From the NCBI RefSeq assembly GCF_030445035.2, contig NC_080704.1:28004499-28068498 (forward strand): a stretch of 64,000 nt of DNA, read 5' to 3'. Position numbers and translations under genes: made by a program. Positions 59,395 through 64,000 of the stretch are shown in pieces. The stretch comes from Dasypus novemcinctus. Taxonomy: Eukaryota > Chordata > Mammalia > Cingulata > Dasypodidae. Position 1 is the first letter of the stretch. Each line of letters opens with the position of its first letter. The notes below the pieces were generated by a model that was given only the letters and a program-made list of their open reading frames with translations, did no database searches and was not told the origin of the DNA.

Positions 59395-59650
59395 CTTCTA
59401 CCTCTAATGGTAGATCAACAAACTGTGGCCCACTCATGGCCTATTTTTTTAGCTTTATGGAACTATAACTCATATATCATACAATTCATCCATTCAAAAT
59501 GTACAATTCAGTAACTTTTAGTATATTCACAGAGTTGTGCATCCAACACCATAGTTTTAGAACATTTTCATTACCTCAAAAATAAATCATGAACTGTTTT
59601 TGTATGACCCTCAACCTAAGAATAGTTTTTATATTTTTAAAGGGTTAAAA
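59395..59650. mobile_element. Ancient repeat split by a reverse L1 tail
   Basis: Outer parts (ggtagatcaacaaactgtgg, gcccactcatggcc; then ctgtttttgtatgaccctca, acctaagaatagtttttata) belong to one old eutherian repeat whose name I cannot give. The middle (59448-59592; ttatggaactataactcata, gttgtgcatccaacaccata, agaacattttcattacctca) is a reverse L1 3' end. Confidence 0.6.
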
Positions 59651-59799
59651 AAAAACAGAATGTGCAACGGTGCAAGAGACTGAAGGTGGCCACAAGAAAC
59701 AGGCTAGACTTCAACCTATAATCTAGCATTGTTAACATTTTCAACATTTGTTTCCTCTCCCTCCTCCCCTTTCCCAACCACATACACAGATATTTTTTT

Positions 59800-61250
59800 A
59801 TTTGTGCTGTGCTTTTTGAAAGTAAATTGTAGACACCATGACACTTCACCTCTACATATTCCAGGAAGGATCTCCTACGAATACAGACATTTGTCTACTT
59901 AACCATTATACCATTATCATGGTATTATCTAATGCATTGTCCATATTAAAATGTCCCCAGGGCAGCGGATGTGACTCAAGTGGTTGAGTGCCTGCTTCCC
60001 ACATGGGAGGTCCTGGGTTCGGTTCCCTGTGCCTCCTAAAAAAACCAAGAAAACAAACAACAAGCAAACAGACAAAAAAGCCAGCTGAGGGCAGCTGATG
60101 TGACTCAGCCCTTGAGCGCCGGCTTCCCACATAATGAGGTCCGGGTTCAATCCCTGCCCTGGTACCTCAAAAAAAATATGTCCCCAGTTGTCCCAATGAT
60201 GTCTTTTATAGCAATTTTCTAAAAATGCAGAATTCACTTTAGTTTTCATGTTTCTTTAGTCTTATTTAGAGTAGAACAGCCTTTTCCCTCCTTCCATAAC
60301 TTCTTTTCTTTCGTAACATTGACATTTTTTCAATAGACTGCTGGTTTGTTGAATGGCCCACAATCTGGGATTTGCCTGATTGCCTCTTCATGATTAGTTT
60401 CGGGTTCAATATTTTTGGCAGTAATAAAATATAGATGAATTATGTTCTAACCATTGATTATATCAGTGCTCATAATGTCAGTTTGTCCCATTGCTGGTAA
60501 TGCTAAATTTGATATCTTGGTTCAGATGATGTTTGCCAGATTTCTTTCTTGTAAAGCTATCTCCCTCCTTTGTAATTAATGCAAATGTGGGGTCATAATT
60601 TGAGAACATGTGAATATTCCTGTCACCCATTGCTTTCAAATTTTGTTACTGCTATGTTTTTAGGTAGCATTCTTTTTTAAGGAATAGCTTTCTATCTCTT
60701 ATTTTTTTAAATTATCACTTCAAATGCATAGATTTTAAAAAATTATTATAAATCAGTATCTATTATCATCATTTTTTCTTTTTGATGTTCATATTATCCC
60801 ACATTTGGCCAGTGGGAGCCCCGTTGAGCTGGCTTCTGTGTCCTTTTGACATAGCCCCATCAGTCTTTGAGCATTTCCTTGCTTTCTGGGACACGATGTT
60901 CTAGGTTCACCTTGTACTCTTTCTGCCCCAGACCTGGAATCAACCATTTCTCCAGAGTCATCATTCCTTTTAGTGGGGAATGATATTCATGTGTGTGTAT
61001 ATGTGTGTGTATTATATATGTCTGTGTGAATTATATATGTATATATGTGTGTGTGTCATGAATTCATACTTATACCTTTGATTCAAATCCAACATCACAG
61101 GGTTCTTCCTCATTTTCTTCAGTTTCTATATTTATATCTCCCTTCACCCTCAGTGAAAATGCTTGTCTTCTAAAATATATACAAAATGATTTAGATTCTT
61201 AAACCAGTACTTCTGCCAACAACCTTTCTAAATAAAGTTTGAGATTTTTT
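59800..61250 (-). mobile_element. Old L1 (L1ME-type) remnant, reverse, split by a DAS dimer
   Basis: Reverse wording in order: tacatattccaggaaggatc, tttcgtaacattgacatttt, ttcatgattagtttcgggtt, gtcagtttgtcccattgctg, ttggccagtgggagccccgt, tgagctggcttctgtgtcct, gacctggaatcaaccatttc. It is interrupted by 59961-60177. A (tg)n/(ta)n run lies at 60992-61056. Confidence 0.7.
59961..60177 (+). mobile_element. DAS-II type dimeric SINE (short-spacer)
   Basis: Head one (ggcagcggatgtgactcaag, ggttcggttccc), cctcctaaaa with AAAC-rich linker, head two (gggcagctgatgtgactcag, gggttcaatccc), tggtacctc and poly-A. The perfect 10-base repeat atgtccccag flanks the whole dimer (59951-59960; 60178-60187). Confidence 0.93.
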
Positions 61251-61484
61251 TTTGTAGTTTTGTTTTTTCTTGGCATCTGTCTTAGCAAGGGTGCTTAACC
61301 AGTATATTGTATTCAAAAGTTATTTGAAATAATTTTTTTCTGTGTGTTATATTATCAATTTACAGATAGAACCATTTGTTTTTGTTCTATTCAAACTTAG
61401 ATTTTAAAATAATCCTTTGGTTTTAATTTTATCTTTCTGAATATTGTAAAACATGTATGTGATTTAAAAATCAAAGCTATATCG

Positions 61485-63311
61485 AGAGGAACAACCAGCA
61501 AGATGGCGATGGAGTAAGGAGCTCCTAGACTCAGCTCCTGCTATAGGGCAGTTAGTAAATACCCAGAGCTATCTGGAGCTAGCTGAAGCACCTGTCTGGG
61601 GGCTACAGGAGACCAGAAGAGCATCCTGCCACATCCTTGAAGGAACGGGAGGAGGAGACTGCCCATCTGCAGAGAAGATTATAAGGAGAGCACTGCACAT
61701 CATGGAGACCGGTGCCCATCCTCCACTGGAGGCACAAGCCGCCTCAGGAGCTGTTCTGTAGCTGGAATTGAAAGTTCCACTTCCCAAAAACGGGGGAGGA
61801 AGAGATGGTTAGGCACCAACTTTAGCTACTGATGAGAAAATTTGGTGGGCTAAAGTATAATCCTGAGAACAACCAGAGTTTGAGCTTGTCCAAGTCAGAA
61901 AGAGGCTGGGAGCTGCTATCTTAACTCCGCGCATGGCATGAGGGGAAGCGGGCCAGACTGAAAACCACAGTGCTGGTGGAGACCAGCTTCTTTCCATGCA
62001 GATCAGATTGCAGCTGTAGCCTGGGCCCCAGTGCCACCTCCAGCAGGAAGGAGGCTGCGGGACCTGCGCCAGTCTCTCCGGGAAATTACTGGCCAAGCCG
62101 CGGAGGCTGGTGATTATTCTACTCTGGCAGTGCAAGCTGCCCCAGGAGCTATTCTGTGGCTGAAATTGGAAGTTCCATTTCCCAAAAACAGGGGAGGAGG
62201 AGACAGTTGGCCACTGATTTTGGCTACTGATTAGTAGACTTGGCTGTCTAAGGTATAATCCTAGGAATAGCTAGGGTGTAAATCTGTCCACATTGGAAAG
62301 AGCCCGGTGGCTGCCATTTTGAGTCCACCCCCAACCTGAGAGGAAGCCAGGACTGAAAATCACAGACACGGTAGGAACAGGTTTCTTTCACCCAGATCAG
62401 CTTACAGCCCTAGCCTAGGCTTCAGCCCAACCTTGGCAGGGAGGAGGCTGGCAGCTACTGCACCAACCTGTCCAGGTGATTGCATGTACCTTTGGCTGGC
62501 ACAGACTGAATAATCAGAAGGCTATTGGGGCAACTGTAGTCATCTTGGACCCACACTGCATAGATTGGTACATCTGCAGCTCCATCCCTGCCCCAGGCAG
62601 GGGAGAAAGGGGCGTGAGCTTTATCAGTCTCTCTCTGGGCAACTATAGTCTAGGCCTGCATGACTTGGATTATTCACACAGCTGTGACTCTGTCATACCC
62701 CTAGCAAAGGAGAAAGTTGGGAGGAGCTTTATCGGTCCCTGGGGTAATGAGGGCAGCTTGAGCCTTCACAACTTACCATAGCACCAACTCAACTACATCC
62801 TTGGCTCCTACTGTACAACCAGCAAGAGTTCTTTAGAAAGGGCAGGAAGCCCTTTCTAAAGAGAAAAACTGCAGCTAGAATAAATACTCTAGTAAGCCAG
62901 ATGTCAAGACACCAACAACAAATTACAATCCACTAAGAAACAGGAAGATATGGTCCAGTTAAAGGAACAAGATAAGCCTCCAGATGACATAAAGGAATTG
63001 AGACAACTAATCATAGATGTTCAAACAAATCTTAATAAATTCAATCAGATGGCTAAAGAGATTAAGGATATTAAGACATTGGATGAGCACAAAGAAGAAT
63101 TTTGAAAGCGTACATAGAAAAATAGAAGATCTTACGGGAATGAAAGGTGCAATGAATCATAGCAGATTTGAGGAAGCAGAAGAAAGGATTGGTGAACTTG
63201 AAGAAATGGCCTCTGAAAGTGAACATACAAAAGAACAGATGAAGAAAAGAATGGAAAGAATTGAACTAGGCCTCAGGGAACTAAATGACAACAAAAGGCG
63301 ACCAAACATCC
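61485..63311 (+). mobile_element. Xenarthran L1 with intact-looking 5' end, sense in POLA1 intron 4
   Basis: It starts near gaggaacaaccagcaagatg; the caagatggcg motif at 61499-61508 is a YY1-type site at the place where L1 elements carry one just after their 5' end. The 5'UTR contains two related units about 400 bases apart (ggagctgttctgtagctgga near 61748; ggagctattctgtggctgaa near 62147) and two shorter related units near 62590 and 62705. A damaged ORF1 follows from 62950. At about 63311 L1 ORF1 sequence stops and unrelated sequence follows. Confidence 0.75.
62950..63311 (+). pseudogene. L1 ORF1 coiled-coil part, frameshifted and truncated
   Basis: ORF1p is the L1 RNA-binding trimeric chaperone. 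The first frame starts with MVQLKEQDKPPDDIKELRQL at 62950 and stops at 63104 after KEEF, apparently from one extra T. The next frame continues with ESVHRKIEDLTGM, then RFEEAEERIGELEEMASESE and KKRMERIELGLRELND, a heptad-rich coiled coil. The RNA-recognition and C-terminal domains are missing because the sequence leaves L1 ORF1 at about 63311. It cannot make a working ORF1p. Confidence 0.8.
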
Positions 63312-64000
63312 CTAGGGGAGCAGTGGCAGTCTCCTGGGTGCAACGGCAAGGACCAGGAAGGAATGATGGTCCAACAGTGAGCCCCTGATACTAATGACTA
63401 TGCTTGTGAGCCTATACACCTGAAATAAGAAGAAGGCCTAGAGCAGCACTGTGCCTAAGGGTTCCTTCCTGACAGCCTCTGTGTTACTCAAATGTGGCCA
63501 GTCTCGAAGCCAAACTCAGCATGTAAATGCAATGCCTTCCCCCCACCCAGCGTGGAACATGACACCCGGGGATGAGCCTCCCTGGCACCGAGGGATCACT
63601 ACCAAGTACCAGCTGATGACGTAACTAGAAAATGACCTTGAATTAAAGGTTCAACGCGGACCAGCAGAATATCCCTGTCTACATATAATAACAGGAGTTA
63701 AACATGCTGTTTGACCTAAATTAAGGGGGAAATGGAAAGGACAAGTGAGTTTATATGGCTATGAGTCTCTAAAAAAGAGTCTGGAGGTTGTCAGAAGGGT
63801 TGCCCTTATGCACACCTGAGCAGAGTCTCAGAGACAGATAAAGTAGATACAACCCCAGGTATTGGTCCTTTTGAGGGCTAAAGAGACCCACAGGTTTTAT
63901 GGTTATGGCAGATGGAGTTCACTGCCATGCCAGTTGGCCCTTCTTTGGAGTTGGTGTTTCTGCGTGATGGAGCTGGACTCAGATGTGATCTCTTTTCACA
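63312..64000 (+). mobile_element. Probable xenarthran L1 3' region joined to ORF1
   Basis: This stretch (from ccctaggggagcagtggcag; including gaacatgacacccggggatg, gcctccctggcaccgaggga, gttaaacatgctgtttgacc) has no coding frame of note. From memory of xenarthran genomes it is the upstream part of the same L1 3' region whose end is seen at 8935-9375 and 49020-49375. Nothing within the window overlaps those copies, so the link is inferred. The window ends inside it. Confidence 0.5.

Larger units (their letters stand above)
58601..64000 (+). other. POLA1: POLA1 intron 4 (5' part)
   Basis: The intron runs past the window edge. From 58601 to 59150 it is unique and AT-rich. From 59163 on it is nearly all transposable elements: a reverse DAS monomer, an ancient repeat split by an L1 tail, a long reverse L1 remnant split by a dimeric DAS-SINE, and a sense L1 from 61.48 kb. 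Confidence 0.75.

Noticed and set aside
63017..63388. Intact coiled-coil protein gene
   Set aside because: It is the L1 ORF1 coiled coil, frameshifted upstream and running into non-ORF1 sequence at about 63311.
50576..64000. ARX long-range enhancers known from POLA1 introns
   Set aside because: Those described lie towards the 3' half of POLA1 and near ARX. I see no ultraconserved-looking block in introns 1-4 here.
1..64000. CRISPR arrays, operons, integrons, phage or plasmid features
   Set aside because: Spliced gene, CpG island, SINEs and LINEs show mammalian nuclear DNA. No regularly spaced repeat array exists apart from microsatellites.

Overview
The window is nuclear DNA of a xenarthran mammal, almost certainly an armadillo of the Dasypus novemcinctus type. 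The evidence is about two dozen tRNA(Ala)-headed DAS-SINEs (monomers, dimers and long chimeric forms), a SINE family described from the nine-banded armadillo. They sit among eutherian-wide repeats (MIR, L2, MER20, MER5A, MLT1/MaLR, L1M) and xenarthran-looking L1 and LTR copies.

The only protein gene I can support is the 5' part of POLA1, the catalytic subunit of DNA polymerase alpha, on the + strand. A TATA-less CpG-island promoter lies at about 50.1-50.7 kb. Four coding exons follow at 50533-50575, 54876-55000, 57451-57547 and 58520-58600. The gene runs off the right edge inside intron 4. The visible protein is the disordered, charged N-terminal region of p180, about 110-115 residues, with no catalytic motif. 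Exon 1 offers two in-frame donors 18 bases apart: a strong GTGAGG site and an upstream GC site that aligns with the exon end expected from the human protein.

The 50 kb to the left is intergenic. In other eutherians PCYT1B lies upstream of POLA1 on the opposite strand, but I recognise no PCYT1B exon here. From 1 to 19 kb the DNA is fairly unique, with old MIR, MER20, MLT1 and L1M remnants. From 19 to 35 kb there are nested LTRs, L1 fragments and SINEs. From 36.8 to 46 kb there is a dense SINE cluster, about one insertion per kilobase, many with clear target-site duplications. From 44 to 50 kb there is a MaLR/ERVL-class element broken by SINEs and L1, then L1 tails up to the POLA1 promoter.

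Intron 4 of POLA1 carries a reverse-oriented old L1 broken by a dimeric DAS-SINE. Further right is a sense-oriented xenarthran L1 with what looks like its true 5' end: a YY1-type motif, tandem 5'UTR units and a damaged ORF1. It then jumps into a sequence I take to be the L1 3' region, apparently skipping ORF2.

I found no new defence, CRISPR, operon-like or other gene system. The points worth checking are the POLA1 donor shift, the LTR flanked by about 150-bp direct repeats, the ORF2-less L1, three copies of one 16-bp target site, a SINE with an internal minisatellite, and a small leader-peptide-like ORF at 17.9 kb.
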